A program made the translations under genes and the position numbers. This document shows, piece after piece, positions 8,985 through 18,900 of a stretch of DNA of 50,305 bases (position 1 is its first letter; each line of letters begins with the position of its first letter). The stretch covers positions 1 through 50,305 of the forward strand of contig CAJXRU010000015.1 in NCBI GenBank assembly GCA_913060565.1, read 5' to 3'. Below the pieces are notes generated by a model. The model searched no databases. It had not been told where the DNA came from and saw only the letters and a program-made list of their open reading frames with translations. The DNA is from an uncultured Gammaproteobacteria bacterium. Its GTDB lineage: Bacteria; Pseudomonadota; Gammaproteobacteria; Enterobacterales; Psychrobiaceae.

Positions 8985-10235
8985 TCAGTCGATTGATTTA
9001 GCTTCGCCTCGCCATAAGTCACTTAAAGTTTCGCGTTGGCGAATTTGAATGGCGCGATCGTTGTCGACCATAACTTCTGCGGCTTTTACACGAGAATTAT
9101 AATTGGATGCCATAGTAAAGCCATAAGCACCACTAGATCTCACCGCAACATAATCGCCAGCATTTACAGCTAAATCACGTGATTTACCTAAAAAGTCGCC
9201 AGTTTCGCAAATGGGACCCACCACATCGTAGTTTTTGCTGGTGGCGTTGTTTTGTATAACGGGAATGATCTCTTGCCATGCACTATATAACGCCGGCCTG
9301 ATTAAGTCATTCATTGCGGCATCAATAATCGCAAAATTCTTATCGGGTGTTTCTTTTAAGTATTCAACTTTAGACACTAAAATACCGGCATTTGCCATGA
9401 TGGCACGGCCAGGTTCAAAGATGATGGTTAGATGTTCGCGACCTTTTAACCCTTGTGCAAGTGCTGCGGCATATTCACTAGGGGCTGGCGGTTTCTCATC
9501 TTGATAAGTAACGCCGAGGCCGCCACCAACATCAATATGACTAACTGTGATGTCGTGCTCAGCCAGTTCATCAACGAGCTTAAGTACGCGTTTTAAGGCG
9601 TCTGTAAATGGCGCTAAATCGGTGAGTTGTGAACCAATATGGCAATCAATGCCTTTGACGGCAAGAGACGGTGAATTTTCGGCAAATTGGTAAGCTGGTA
9701 GCGCTTGTTCCATACCAATGCCAAACTTGTTTTCTTTGAGCCCTGTCGAGATATAGGGGTGAGTACCTGCATCGACATCTGGATTCACGCGAATAGAAAT
9801 AGGCGCTATTTTATTCATGTCGGCGGCAATAGCACTGATGCGTTCTAATTCTGGTACTGATTCAACATTAAAGCAATAGATGCCAATGTTAAGGGCATAA
9901 CGAATTTCATCCTCAGATTTACCAACGCCAGAAAACACCACTTTTTGCGGATCGCCGCCAGCTTCTAATACGCGAGCCAGCTCGCCTTTTGAAACAATAT
10001 CGAATCCAGAGCCCATCTTGGCCATAATATTTAGGATAGCGAGGTTTGAATTGGCTTTAACGGCATAACAAATTAAATGCTTTTGAGCGCCTGCGGCTTC
10101 ATCAAAAGCGCGCCAATGACGCTCAATAGTGGCGCGGGAATAGATATAAAGCGGTGTTCCGTGTTGTTGTGCTAGTTGCTGAACAGGCAATTTTTCAGCA
10201 AACAATTGCTGATCTATAACGTTAAAGTAATCCAT
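8985..10235 (-). CDS. lysA: Diaminopimelate decarboxylase LysA
   Basis: A 416-residue PLP enzyme that decarboxylates meso-DAP to L-lysine. The alanine-racemase-type barrel carries the PLP lysine K60 in CYAVKAN; HIGSQ and EPGR (phosphate binding) and CETGDFLG (active-site cysteine from the partner subunit) are visible. The ATG at 10235 follows the lptM stop by 2 bp, so the lptM-lysA-dapF genes form one transcription unit. Confidence 0.97.
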   Translation of the reverse strand: MDYFNVIDQQLFAEKLPVQQLAQQHGTPLYIYSRATIERHWRAFDEAAGAQKHLICYAVKANSNLAILNIMAKMGSGFDIVSKGELARVLEAGGDPQKVVFSGVGKSEDEIRYALNIGIYCFNVESVPELERISAIAADMNKIAPISIRVNPDVDAGTHPYISTGLKENKFGIGMEQALPAYQFAENSPSLAVKGIDCHIGSQLTDLAPFTDALKRVLKLVDELAEHDITVSHIDVGGGLGVTYQDEKPPAPSEYAAALAQGLKGREHLTIIFEPGRAIMANAGILVSKVEYLKETPDKNFAIIDAAMNDLIRPALYSAWQEIIPVIQNNATSKNYDVVGPICETGDFLGKSRDLAVNAGDYVAVRSSGAYGFTMASNYNSRVKAAEVMVDNDRAIQIRQRETLSDLWRGEAKSID

Positions 10236-10237
10236 AT

Positions 10238-10372
10238 TTACTGCTCTTTAATTGTTGCTTCACTGGCTGCTGGTTGATTGGTTGTTGGAGCTTCTTCTTC
10301 GTAAAGTGGGCCTTTTTGACCACAGCCGGCAAGTGAAGCCAACAATAAGGCGCCAATAACGTATTTTGACAT
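10238..10372 (-). CDS. lptM: LptM (YifL), small lipoprotein of LPS transport assembly
   Basis: A 44-residue ORF found by translating the gap upstream of lysA. It begins MSKYVIGALLLASLAGCGQKGPLYEEE: a short signal peptide, lipobox LAGC with lipidated Cys17, then the family signature GCGQKGPLY, then a variable acidic tail. In E. coli, LptM (YifL) aids oxidative maturation of the LptDE translocon in the outer membrane. Its position directly before lysA/dapF is conserved in gammaproteobacteria. Confidence 0.93.
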   Translation of the reverse strand: MSKYVIGALLLASLAGCGQKGPLYEEEAPTTNQPAASEATIKEQ

Positions 10373-10449
10373 GGTTTTCTCAGTGCTAATTATTTCAATT
10401 GCCCATATAATCGCATTAACGATAACAAAAGCAAGCTTTAGAGGATGAT

Positions 10450-10773
10450 ATGAACGACAGTCAGTTTCACCAAATAGTCGATGACTTATTAATGGCTATT
10501 GAAGAAGTATTAGATGACGCCATGGTTGATTTTGATTATGAAACCTCAGCCGGTGTTTTAAAATTAGTGTTTAGTGATAAAAGTCAGATCATAATTAATC
10601 GTCAAGAACCATTACACCAAATTTGGGTGGCTACTAAATTCGATGGTCATCACTTTGAATTAACTGACGGCAAATGGGTTGATAACCGCATGGGTGCTGA
10701 ACTAATGCATCTAATTAGCGATAGTATTAAGCGCCAATCAGGTGTTGTCATTGATTTGAGTGGAATTGCCTAA
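10450..10773 (+). CDS. cyaY: CyaY, bacterial frataxin
   Basis: A 107-residue frataxin-fold protein that binds iron and modulates the IscS cysteine desulfurase in iron-sulfur cluster assembly. The acidic first helix (MNDSQFHQIVDDLLMAIEEVLDD) supplies the iron-binding ridge, and INRQEPLHQIWVATK is the conserved central strand motif. A strong ribosome site AGAGGAT precedes the ATG. It is divergent from lptM and translationally coupled to the next gene (TAATG overlap). Confidence 0.94.
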   Translation: MNDSQFHQIVDDLLMAIEEVLDDAMVDFDYETSAGVLKLVFSDKSQIIINRQEPLHQIWVATKFDGHHFELTDGKWVDNRMGAELMHLISDSIKRQSGVVIDLSGIA

Positions 10774-11435
10774 TGTCGATTGATGCTATTGTAAAAAATC
10801 CACAAGGTGAAGCCGATGCCGTTGTTATTTGGCTTCATGGCTTAGGCGATTCAGGGGCTGGTTTTAGTGAAGCTGTGCCAGCATTGAAATTAAATAAAGA
10901 TCACCGCATTAAATTTATTTTCCCTAATGCACCTGAGCAACCTGTAACTATCAATAACGGTTTTGTGATGCGTTCATGGTACGACATCAAAACCATGGAT
11001 TTGGATGGTCGCGCTGATATTCCAACGCTTGAGCAAAGCGAGCAACTTATTATTGAGTTAATCGAAGAGCAAATTGCCAATGGTATTAGTAGTAATCGTA
11101 TTGTGTTAACGGGTTTCTCACAAGGTGGCGTACTTTCTCTGTATACAGCATTGCGTTTAAAGCATAAATTAGCAGGCGTGGTAGCGTTATCTTGTTACCT
11201 AGCGACAAATGATTTGCCGTTTGAAGGCGCGCAAGGCGTTAATCACGATACGCCAATCTTTAGTTCGCATGGTGAACAAGATTCTGTGGTGCCATTTGCA
11301 GCTGGTAAAGATGCTGCACAGCGTTTATCTGCGGCAAATTTTGACGTGACTTGGTCACAATATCCAATGGAACACAGTGTATGTATTGAGCAGCTGGAAA
11401 AACTCGGGCATTGGATTAGTGATAAATTATCCTAG
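10773..11435 (+). CDS. Alpha/beta-hydrolase carboxylesterase (phospholipase/carboxylesterase family)
   Basis: A 220-residue cytoplasmic esterase of the PF02230 family. The oxyanion region WLHGLGDSG, nucleophile S116 in GFSQGG, the acid in HGEQDSVVPF and the histidine in PMEHSVC form the catalytic triad. Bacterial members hydrolyse short-chain esters; the natural substrate is unknown. The ATG overlaps the cyaY stop (TAATG), indicating a two-gene operon. A strong hairpin terminator follows. Confidence 0.88.
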   Translation: MSIDAIVKNPQGEADAVVIWLHGLGDSGAGFSEAVPALKLNKDHRIKFIFPNAPEQPVTINNGFVMRSWYDIKTMDLDGRADIPTLEQSEQLIIELIEEQIANGISSNRIVLTGFSQGGVLSLYTALRLKHKLAGVVALSCYLATNDLPFEGAQGVNHDTPIFSSHGEQDSVVPFAAGKDAAQRLSAANFDVTWSQYPMEHSVCIEQLEKLGHWISDKLS

Positions 11436-11437
11436 TA

Positions 11438-11474
11438 AAACAAGCGTGGTAGTCATTGACTAAGACGCTTGTTT
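11438..11474. terminator. Bidirectional terminator between the carboxylesterase and DUF2798 genes
   Basis: A perfect 10-bp stem AAACAAGCGT / ACGCTTGTTT; the 17-nt intervening stretch holds a second short stem AGTC-ATT-GACT. T-rich on the downstream side, between convergent genes. Confidence 0.82.
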
Positions 11475-11487
11475 ATTTTGTGATTGA

Positions 11488-11712
11488 TTATTCGGATATT
11501 ACTTTCTCTACCAAGTGCTTAACTAGTGGCTGTATACAAAAAGCGGCTAAAAAAGCGATTGGCCAAGCAAATAAGAAGGAGTCACGCCAGTTTAACCCAA
11601 ACTCAGGATGTGTTACTCCTACTTGATGACCGATAATAATCCCACTCATAATCAGCGCCATAAAAAACGACATAAAGAGTGACGTTAAAAATCGTTGTCT
11701 AAAGCTCATCAT
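11488..11712 (-). CDS. DUF2798 small inner-membrane protein
   Basis: A 74-residue protein with two predicted transmembrane helices (FLTSLFMSFFMALIMSGIII and FAWPIAFLAAFCIQPLV) separated by a short loop with NWRDSFLFAWP, typical of DUF2798. No function is established for the family. Two ATGs are adjacent (11712 and 11709). The first overlaps the TAA stop of the di-heme peroxidase gene, so translation is probably coupled and the protein belongs to that operon. Confidence 0.75.
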   Translation of the reverse strand: MMSFRQRFLTSLFMSFFMALIMSGIIIGHQVGVTHPEFGLNWRDSFLFAWPIAFLAAFCIQPLVKHLVEKVISE

Positions 11713-12788
11713 TAATTGATACTCCCCCCAACAGTTAAACCGCTTGGTAAGCGTTCTGGTTTTCCGCGATAAAAGCTATTCGTATTTAAAGTGTTGAGAA
11801 ATGCAGCAATATCTGCGAAATCTCCTTCGCCGATGGGGGTTTCCAAATCATCACGGCCTTCGTAAGTCGCAATGGCGTCAATTAGTGTTGCGCGTGAACC
11901 ATCATGCATATAGGGCGCAGTGTGACTGAGGTTACGCAGTGTTGGTGTGCGCACGACTTCGTCGTTAATGATGGCTTCATCGTTGTGAATTTGATTGTCT
12001 GATAACATAGGGCCACTGTGGCAACGAGCACAACCGCCGTCGATAAACTTATTAAGACCGACGATTTCCTGTTGAGTTAATACATTGGTATTACCGTTAA
12101 TGAATTGGTCCAACCGAGTATTTGGTGAAATAATTTTACGTTGGAATGTGGCTAATGCTTTGCCGATGTTCTCAGGCGTAATTGCATTTTCAGAGCTAAA
12201 TGCTTGTTCAAATAACTCAACGTATTCTGGAATGGCTTTTAGGCGCTCGACCATAATTGGGAGTGCATCTGCGACGGGAATTTCATCCCCCAGCATTTCA
12301 ATGGAATTTTGAATGGGCCCAAGTGCCTGTTCTCTGAGCGTATCGGCACGTAAATCCCAGAAATAGCCTCCTGATACAAAGCTGCTCAATTGGCTGTTTA
12401 TAGTAAGTCCTGTGAAAGCAACATTCATGATGGTTGGTGAGTGAATGTCGGTTACTTGTGAGCCTAAGCGATTTGGGCCTGCACCTACGCCGTCATGTCC
12501 TATTGAAAAGCGACGGCCGTCAGCCCAGCCAAAGTCAGGGTGGTGACAAGATGCACAGCTGGTGGTTTTGTTGCCTGATAATATAGGATCCCAAAATAAG
12601 AATTCGCCCAGTCTCTCTTTGACGGCGTTGTATGGGTTGTCAGCAGGGTAGAGTGCATTTTCTGGCAGCGGCACAAAAAGCTCGTTGTAATCACGGAAAC
12701 CTGTATCAACAGTAATATTCCCGCCTTCACCACCACCGCCACATGCTACTAATAAGAATGAAAGACTTCCGATGATTAATTTTTTCAT
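11712..12788 (-). CDS. Di-heme cytochrome c peroxidase / MauG-family lipoprotein
   Basis: With the ATG at 12788 the protein has 358 residues, a signal peptide and lipobox LVAC (Cys16), so it is membrane-anchored facing the periplasm. Two c-type haem sites are present: CASCH (78-82) and CARCH (253-257). The C-terminal YMHDGSRATL is typical of the CCP/MauG superfamily, which reduces peroxide or oxidises a protein partner. The start is set by GGAG eight bases upstream; a TTG four codons earlier has less support. It lies downstream of the Fur-box-associated TonB receptor gene, which suggests a role tied to iron or haem, but the partner is unknown. Confidence 0.87.
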   Translation of the reverse strand: MKKLIIGSLSFLLVACGGGGEGGNITVDTGFRDYNELFVPLPENALYPADNPYNAVKERLGEFLFWDPILSGNKTTSCASCHHPDFGWADGRRFSIGHDGVGAGPNRLGSQVTDIHSPTIMNVAFTGLTINSQLSSFVSGGYFWDLRADTLREQALGPIQNSIEMLGDEIPVADALPIMVERLKAIPEYVELFEQAFSSENAITPENIGKALATFQRKIISPNTRLDQFINGNTNVLTQQEIVGLNKFIDGGCARCHSGPMLSDNQIHNDEAIINDEVVRTPTLRNLSHTAPYMHDGSRATLIDAIATYEGRDDLETPIGEGDFADIAAFLNTLNTNSFYRGKPERLPSGLTVGGSIN

Positions 12789-12918
12789 GAGATACTCCAA
12801 AGGAACTAATTTTACTAAGTATGCCGATAGAGTGATTGAGGAAGCGTCTATAAAATGTCATTTGTGATGTTATTACACCACTTATGTATGATAAATGGCG
12901 TAAAATTACATTAAAGCA

Positions 12919-14973
12919 TTAAAATTGGTAGCTCAGTGTTAAATTGACACTACGACCTTCTTCGTAGAATGATTCTTTAGGGGATAAGCTACCATCACGT
13001 TCAAAGTCGAGACGGTTCGCATATTCTTTATCAAATAGGTTAGTCACCGATAGACGTACCGATAAGCCTTTGACAGTAACTGGTTGATAGTTGGCAAATA
13101 TGTCCATTGCAAACCATGTATTCGAACCTTCATTTGGAATATCTTCAAGTCCCTTATCAGAAACTTGTTGCGTCGGGGCGTGATTGTGCTTAAAGGCAAA
13201 GGTTGCCACACTGCCTAACGACAATTCTTGGTTAAGGGCGAAGTTGGTTTGCAGATTAACTTTATCTGAAGGTATTTCAGCCAGTGAAAACCCAGTATTT
13301 GAATCTCGACCACGAGTGCGAGCATAGCTGGCGTTAAGCTCCCAATCATTTAGTTGGTAACTAGTCGAAATTTCAAAGCCTTTGAGGCTAACCTGCCCTA
13401 GATTGACTTTTTCTCCATCTGGCCATTCGGTGCTGTAAAGATCGGCAATGTAGTCTTTGATATCATTTTTGAATATGTTAATGCGGGTGACTAAAGTATC
13501 GCTGTTTGAAAATACATGGTAGTTATCGAATACGATACCCATTTCTTTGTTGTCTGCGCGCTCAGATTTTAGGTTTGGATTTGGTTTAAATCCACGACCA
13601 GAAGTGAACAGATGACCATCGCTCGGTGGATTGAGTGCTTGGGCAAACGAGGCAAATAACTTTACGTCGCTTGATAATTCATAAACACCGTTTAATGACA
13701 TAGAAACACGGCTTTCAGTGCGGCCATCACGTAATAGCGGCTCGCCATTTAGACCAATGGCGTTTGAAGACTCGATGTAAAATGAATCGTAGCGAATACC
13801 TGGAATTACATTCAAGCGATCGGTTACTGGAACTTGTAAGTTAACCCACGTTGCTAACTTTCGCGATTTGCTAGAGGCTTCACTGGCTGCGCTTTCATCT
13901 TCGATTATAACACCTGTGATTTGGTCTGACTTAATCACTTCACCATTGTGTGTAGTAAAGTGACCTGATACACCGTAATGCACTAAGCCAAGATCGGTTA
14001 CAGAGTCGTTACTGATGGTAAAACCGATGCTGTTATCTTGGATATCTTGAGTACCTTGCTCATTATTGCCTTCGTCCTCCCATGAGAATGAGTCTACATA
14101 ATTAATGTAAAACGCTGCGTTGAGGTCAACAAGGTCATTATCGCTTGCTTTGTCACTCCATACTAATGACGCGCCATTGTATTTTGTATCGCGATAACCG
14201 ATGTCGTTACGAACTTGATAAGTGCGGCTGTCATCTGTGTTAAACGTGAATTTTAGCGCTTGATCATTGTTTAATTGATGATTGATTTTCACTAAGCCAG
14301 ACTGTTGATCTCCACGCGTTTTATCGTAGCTAGGGCCGCCGTTACCGATGTGATATGGCTGACGATCCGAGGTTTGGAATGATGCTAGGTAATCAGTGTT
14401 GTCATTGATACCAAACACCGTCACACCCATGTCTTTTTGTTGGTTGTTACTGCGATAACCAAAGTCAAATTTGCTACCAAATGTCTCATTGCCAGCCAGT
14501 AAATCTCTAGCAGAAATGGTTTCAATAGTGATTTTACCTGCAGCAGCACCAGACGTTGGGCCAGCGGTCACCTGAATCGAGTTAACAAAATTCGGGTTTA
14601 AGTACCAGCTGCCGCGCTTGGTGGCGAAGTTACTTTGGTAAATACCATCAATTGAGATATAGGCGTGCGATTGTGGTAAACCACGGATCGAGATATTTTC
14701 ACTCGTTGGCGTCGGGCCGCCGAGGATATCGACATTCGGTAAAATGCGCAGTGCTGCTGGCACGTTCTTACTGCCGATATTCTTGATTGTGTCACTTTCA
14801 ATACTGTTTATAGCTTGTGGTTTCTTGATATTTGCGTGCTTGTTGCTCTCTGAAGAAACAACGGTAATTGAATCGAGGACGTAGATTTTTTGATCTGTCG
14901 ATGAAACCGCTAGCGACGGCATGCTTACAACACCAGCAACGAATAGTGCGATTGATGTTTTATAGTAGTTCAT
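12919..14973 (-). CDS. TonB-dependent outer-membrane receptor, haem/haemoglobin type
   Basis: A 684-residue beta-barrel receptor. A signal peptide (ALFVAGVVSMPSLAVSS) is followed by TonB box DSITVVSS, a plug domain (PNVDILGGPTPTSENISIRG...SIDGIYQ) with GAAAGKITIETISARDLLAG as in the haemoglobin/transferrin receptor group, and a barrel ending in aromatic F (LTLSYQF). FKPNPNLKSE matches the NPNL element of haem receptors; the FRAP element is degenerate (FAQALNPPS). The ATG at 14973 is preferred to 14988 because GGGA sits nine bases before it. A near-consensus Fur box lies 27 bp upstream, so iron repression is likely. Siderophore or another metal complex remains possible as ligand. Confidence 0.88.
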   Translation of the reverse strand: MNYYKTSIALFVAGVVSMPSLAVSSTDQKIYVLDSITVVSSESNKHANIKKPQAINSIESDTIKNIGSKNVPAALRILPNVDILGGPTPTSENISIRGLPQSHAYISIDGIYQSNFATKRGSWYLNPNFVNSIQVTAGPTSGAAAGKITIETISARDLLAGNETFGSKFDFGYRSNNQQKDMGVTVFGINDNTDYLASFQTSDRQPYHIGNGGPSYDKTRGDQQSGLVKINHQLNNDQALKFTFNTDDSRTYQVRNDIGYRDTKYNGASLVWSDKASDNDLVDLNAAFYINYVDSFSWEDEGNNEQGTQDIQDNSIGFTISNDSVTDLGLVHYGVSGHFTTHNGEVIKSDQITGVIIEDESAASEASSKSRKLATWVNLQVPVTDRLNVIPGIRYDSFYIESSNAIGLNGEPLLRDGRTESRVSMSLNGVYELSSDVKLFASFAQALNPPSDGHLFTSGRGFKPNPNLKSERADNKEMGIVFDNYHVFSNSDTLVTRINIFKNDIKDYIADLYSTEWPDGEKVNLGQVSLKGFEISTSYQLNDWELNASYARTRGRDSNTGFSLAEIPSDKVNLQTNFALNQELSLGSVATFAFKHNHAPTQQVSDKGLEDIPNEGSNTWFAMDIFANYQPVTVKGLSVRLSVTNLFDKEYANRLDFERDGSLSPKESFYEEGRSVNLTLSYQF

Positions 14974-14999
14974 ATGAATGATTCCCATTGGAAGTTAAT

Positions 15000-15018
15000 G
15001 TTAATGAGAATCATTATA
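15000..15018 (-). promoter_or_regulatory. Fur box upstream of the TonB receptor gene
   Basis: GTTAATGAGAATCATTATA matches the 19-bp Fur consensus GATAATGATAATCATTATC at 16 of 19 positions. It lies 27 bp before the receptor ATG and after the DUF4198 stop, so the receptor probably has its own iron-regulated promoter. Confidence 0.85.
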
Positions 15019-15065
15019 TTTTGTTGTGTGTGAACTAAAGTTCACCAAATCGATTAGTTTGGTAA

Positions 15066-15869
15066 TTATTCGGTAATTTCTAAGGTGAGATATTTTTCGA
15101 CAGAACGCTCTGTTGCATGGGGATCGTTTTTAAGTTCGAGCTCTTGTTCAACAGCGAGTAAGTATTTACCAGGTTTGTTGACGTTAAAAGAGAACATACC
15201 GCGATCTTTTTTACTGAGATCTTTTTCAGTTTTTTCACTGTCTTCAAATAAATATTGGTTGCTGCTGCTCAAGGTGACTTCTGCTGCTTCAACAGGCTGG
15301 CCGTTATAAGTTATCTCAAAGGTGATTTTTTGGTTTGGGCGTAATTTATTAGGGTGTTGTAGTGGTTTAATAACTAAGCCTTTAGTTGGTTGTACCTCGA
15401 TTTCAGAGAAACCGTTATAACTGACATAAGTCTCACTAGTAATGAGTTTATGAACGGTTTTTAATGGTTTACTGCCTTTAGGAAGCGTGTGCCATTTGGA
15501 TTTAGGCATGCGCGTTTTTTGGCGCTCGCCTTCACTGTCTTCGTAGATGGTTAAAAAGACTTCAGATAGAGGACTTTGGATATAATATGTGCCGCGCTTA
15601 TCAAAGTTTATGTCATATACTTCTTTAGTTTCACCGCTAAATGCGACAAGATTTTTTGATGTTTCACCAGTTGGCGAAGTCACGAATAGTTGTTTAAAAC
15701 CGTGATTCGCTTCAGCCACGAGTGTTGTACCAGAGCGTGATACGTCAAAAGAGAAAGTTGTTTGTTCGTCAGTGTGAATTTCGTGGCGATCGGCTTTTAT
15801 CCAGACGTCATGAGCTAATGTCGTTGTGCTTATTAGCGAAACAGTCGCAGCGATAAGTAATTTATTCAT
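15066..15869 (-). CDS. DUF4198 periplasmic protein
   Basis: A 267-residue exported protein: signal peptide MNKLLIAATVSLISTTTLA, then HDVWIKADRHEI at the mature N-terminus, the typical opening of DUF4198 proteins (also annotated as periplasmic components linked to cobalt or nickel transport). The rest is beta-rich and Ig-like, with two repeats resembling carboxypeptidase-regulatory folds (FEITYNGQPVEAAEVTL). The mature N-terminal histidine after Ala could bind metal, which is inference. A ribosome site AAGGAAA precedes the ATG. It lies upstream of, and in line with, the Fur-box-linked receptor gene. Confidence 0.8.
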   Translation of the reverse strand: MNKLLIAATVSLISTTTLAHDVWIKADRHEIHTDEQTTFSFDVSRSGTTLVAEANHGFKQLFVTSPTGETSKNLVAFSGETKEVYDINFDKRGTYYIQSPLSEVFLTIYEDSEGERQKTRMPKSKWHTLPKGSKPLKTVHKLITSETYVSYNGFSEIEVQPTKGLVIKPLQHPNKLRPNQKITFEITYNGQPVEAAEVTLSSSNQYLFEDSEKTEKDLSKKDRGMFSFNVNKPGKYLLAVEQELELKNDPHATERSVEKYLTLEITE

Positions 15870-15884
15870 AATTTTCCTTTAATA

Positions 15885-15905
15885 GATATGATTTGCATTT
15901 GTATT
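15885..15905 (-). promoter_or_regulatory. Weak Fur-like site upstream of DUF4198
   Basis: The reverse strand carries AATGCAAATCAT, matching 10 of 12 core Fur positions, flanked by poorer matches, 19 bp before the ATG. Much weaker than the site at 15000; treat as a candidate only. Confidence 0.35.
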
Positions 15906-15996
15906 ATCAACTATGTGTTGTCAACCTAATGTCACAACGGACTTTTATTTTGGTATCTTGATGCGATAAGGCTTAGGTAAGTCATTATCACGCCTT

Positions 15997-18900
15997 CTAT
16001 AAGACCGTTAGTTTTTTCTTTGTTACCACAAAGAGAGCTGGACTTAATAATAAAACCGTAGCGATAGAAAATATTGTGCCAAAACTTAGACTAATAACCA
16101 TGGGTATCAAGTAAAGTGCTTGAGTTGATGTTTCAAACAATAGCGGGATTAATCCAACAGCCGTTGTTATTGCGGTTATGATAACGGGTCTAAAACGCGA
16201 CAGCGCGGCGTGCTCTATTGAAGCCATTAGATCGTCGCCACGCTTTATAGCTAGGTGGATCTGTACCAGCATGACAAATGCGCCATTAATAACCAAACCA
16301 GCTAATGCAATCATGCCAAATAGACTCATTACACTTAAATCAACCCCAAGTAATATATGACCAAGTAATGCGGCACTTAAGCAAAATGGGATTACTGCAA
16401 TGATTAATAGAGGGGCCAAATAGCTTTTAAAGTAGATAGCTAAAATAGCGTATATGAGCGCCAAACTAATGAGAGCGCCATAAATTAGCGGCATATTTAC
16501 TTTTGACTCGACGCGTGCGCTCCCGCCGAGCTCAACGCTTAATCCATCAAACTCTTGCGCTAGGGCTGGAATAAGATCTAACTCAATACGGTTCATAACC
16601 GCTGTTGCACTCGCTGTTTGGCGTAGCACACTTCCAGTTATCTCAACAAACTGGTTACCGTCTAAGCGATCGATTGCGGTAGTCGCAATTGTATGCTTAA
16701 CGTCGGCAACTTGGCCTAGTGGGATTTCTTGACCATTAGGTGAAGTAATAATGAGATCATTAATATGTGTGGCAAACCCACGGATGTCTTTATCCATTCG
16801 CAGCTTTATTTTTACTTCATCACCATCAATGATTTGGCGGTGTAGGACATCACCATAGAAAATTGAGCGTACAGCTTGCCCAAGGCTATCACTGTCAAAA
16901 CCTAGTGACCTTCCTAATTGATTAACGGTTAAATCAAGCTTTGGTTTGCCGTCAACTAAGGCGCTATCCACATCGGCAACGCCGGATACATTACTGAGCT
17001 TTTCCATCATCTTTTTACTAGCCTTGGCTAGAATTTCACTATTGTTGTGGCCTAGTTCAACCACAATTTCTTGTCCGCCACCGGGTCCAACTTGATAGTC
17101 AAAAAATATTGACTTAACGCCAGCGACAGGACCTATTTTATTGCGCCATGCATCGACAAAATCTAATGCGCTGAAGCTCCTTAAATCATCATTTACTAAA
17201 CGAAACGTGACGGATGCTTCACTAGCAATGAGATCTTGCATGACATATTTATGGCCGCTAATACCATCGATACTATTGAGTGCTTGGTAGCCTGCGTCTT
17301 GAATATAGTTGACGATATCGGCTTTTTGTTGATATGGCAGGCCGCTTGGGAATTCGACTTCTGCATCAATGCGTGTTGATTCTATTTTAGGAACAAAGCT
17401 TTGATCGACGCGATCGCTCAAGGTCCACGAAAATATAATGCTAGTGATGGCAACAAATATTGTAATAACAAGGATTGGTTGAGCCATGACTTTCTTTAAT
17501 AGCGCTGCATAGTATCGACTTTTAAGGATATTAAAGCTATTTACGCTTCTTTGCTGCCATCGCATAATTAAGGTGGTTTTGACTTTGGGTTTTAAGCCAC
17601 TTAAATGGTGGGGTAAAATAAACAATGCTTCGATTAAGCTCACAAAGAAAATAGCAAAAATTAGCATAGTCATTGGCTTAAACATCACGCCAAGTTCGCC
17701 CGGGACAAATAGTACAGGTAAGAAGGCTATCATGTTGGTTGCCACTGAAATAACGATGGGCATTGCCATTTCGCTTACACCTTCTTTGAGGGCGGTTTTT
17801 ATTTCAATGCCTTGCAGTACTTTTTGATGAATATTTTCAGCCACAACAACACTGTCATCGACTAAAATCCCTAAGGTTATAATAAAGGCGAATAACGTGA
17901 TCATGTTAATAGGCAATGAGAGTAGAGGCATTAGGCCAAGTGCGCCAATAATAGCCACTGGTATGCTCATACTTACCCAAAAAGCCAGTCGCATATCGAC
18001 AAACATCGCTAGAACGAGCATGATGAGCAGCATACCGATTAAACCATTTTCAAATAGCAATGCTATGCGTTTTTGGTAATCTTGAGCTTCATCTTGAAGA
18101 ACAGTAAGAGTAAGGTTTTCTGGGATGTTCTCTTGATATTCATTAATAAATTCCACAATTTCAGCGCTGAGCTCGACGGGTTTTGCGAACGTATCTTGAT
18201 AAGCAACCAATACAATGCCAGGTTGGGAATTGAGCATAAACGGTTGTATATTTTCGCCAAATTCATAGTTTAAATTAGCAATATCGCCAAGTAATATTGA
18301 CTGGTTATTCTGATTGATAATGCTTATGTTGGACAGTTCATTAAGGTTATTGGCGCGACCAAGCGTTCTAATTACAATATCTCCTCCCTTGGTGGCTACA
18401 TTGCCGACAGGGATATCTGTAAGATTGCGAGTGAGCGCAGCTGAAATATCGTCAAGGCTTATATTGTATTGTCTAAGTACCATTTCTTTGACTTCGATAA
18501 CTATTTCAGCACTGCCTTGCCCTTCGAGAACCACTTTTGAAACATCAAGCTCACTGGCCATTGCATTTTTGAGGCGTTGGGCGTGGTGATACAGCGTGAA
18601 AGGAGATACGTTACCGTGTAATCCTATTTCAATAAGACTATCTTCTTCTTGTACCAAAGAAACTATAATTGGTTCCATTTGTTTGGGGAAGGTAGATACG
18701 CGATCGATTGTATTTTTTATTTCATTGAGCGCTGATTCGCGATTAACCCAATCGTGAAGTGACAAGGTGATCTTTGCATCTCCTTCTTCTATTTGCGCGC
18801 TCAATTCGTCCACATAACTGTGGTTAAGTAATAATTGTTCGATAGCTAGTACAATCGATTGCTCCATATCCTGCGCTGTAGCCCCTGGATAGCTAGCTAT

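Noticed and set aside
11712-12788. Reading the di-heme enzyme as MbnH of a methanobactin-type MbnH/MbnP pair
   Set aside because: No MbnP-like copper protein, precursor peptide or biosynthetic gene is present nearby; the general MauG/CCP call is all the sequence supports.
12850-12880. TGTGATGTTATTACACC as a CRP site
   Set aside because: The right half does not match TCACA at the required spacing.
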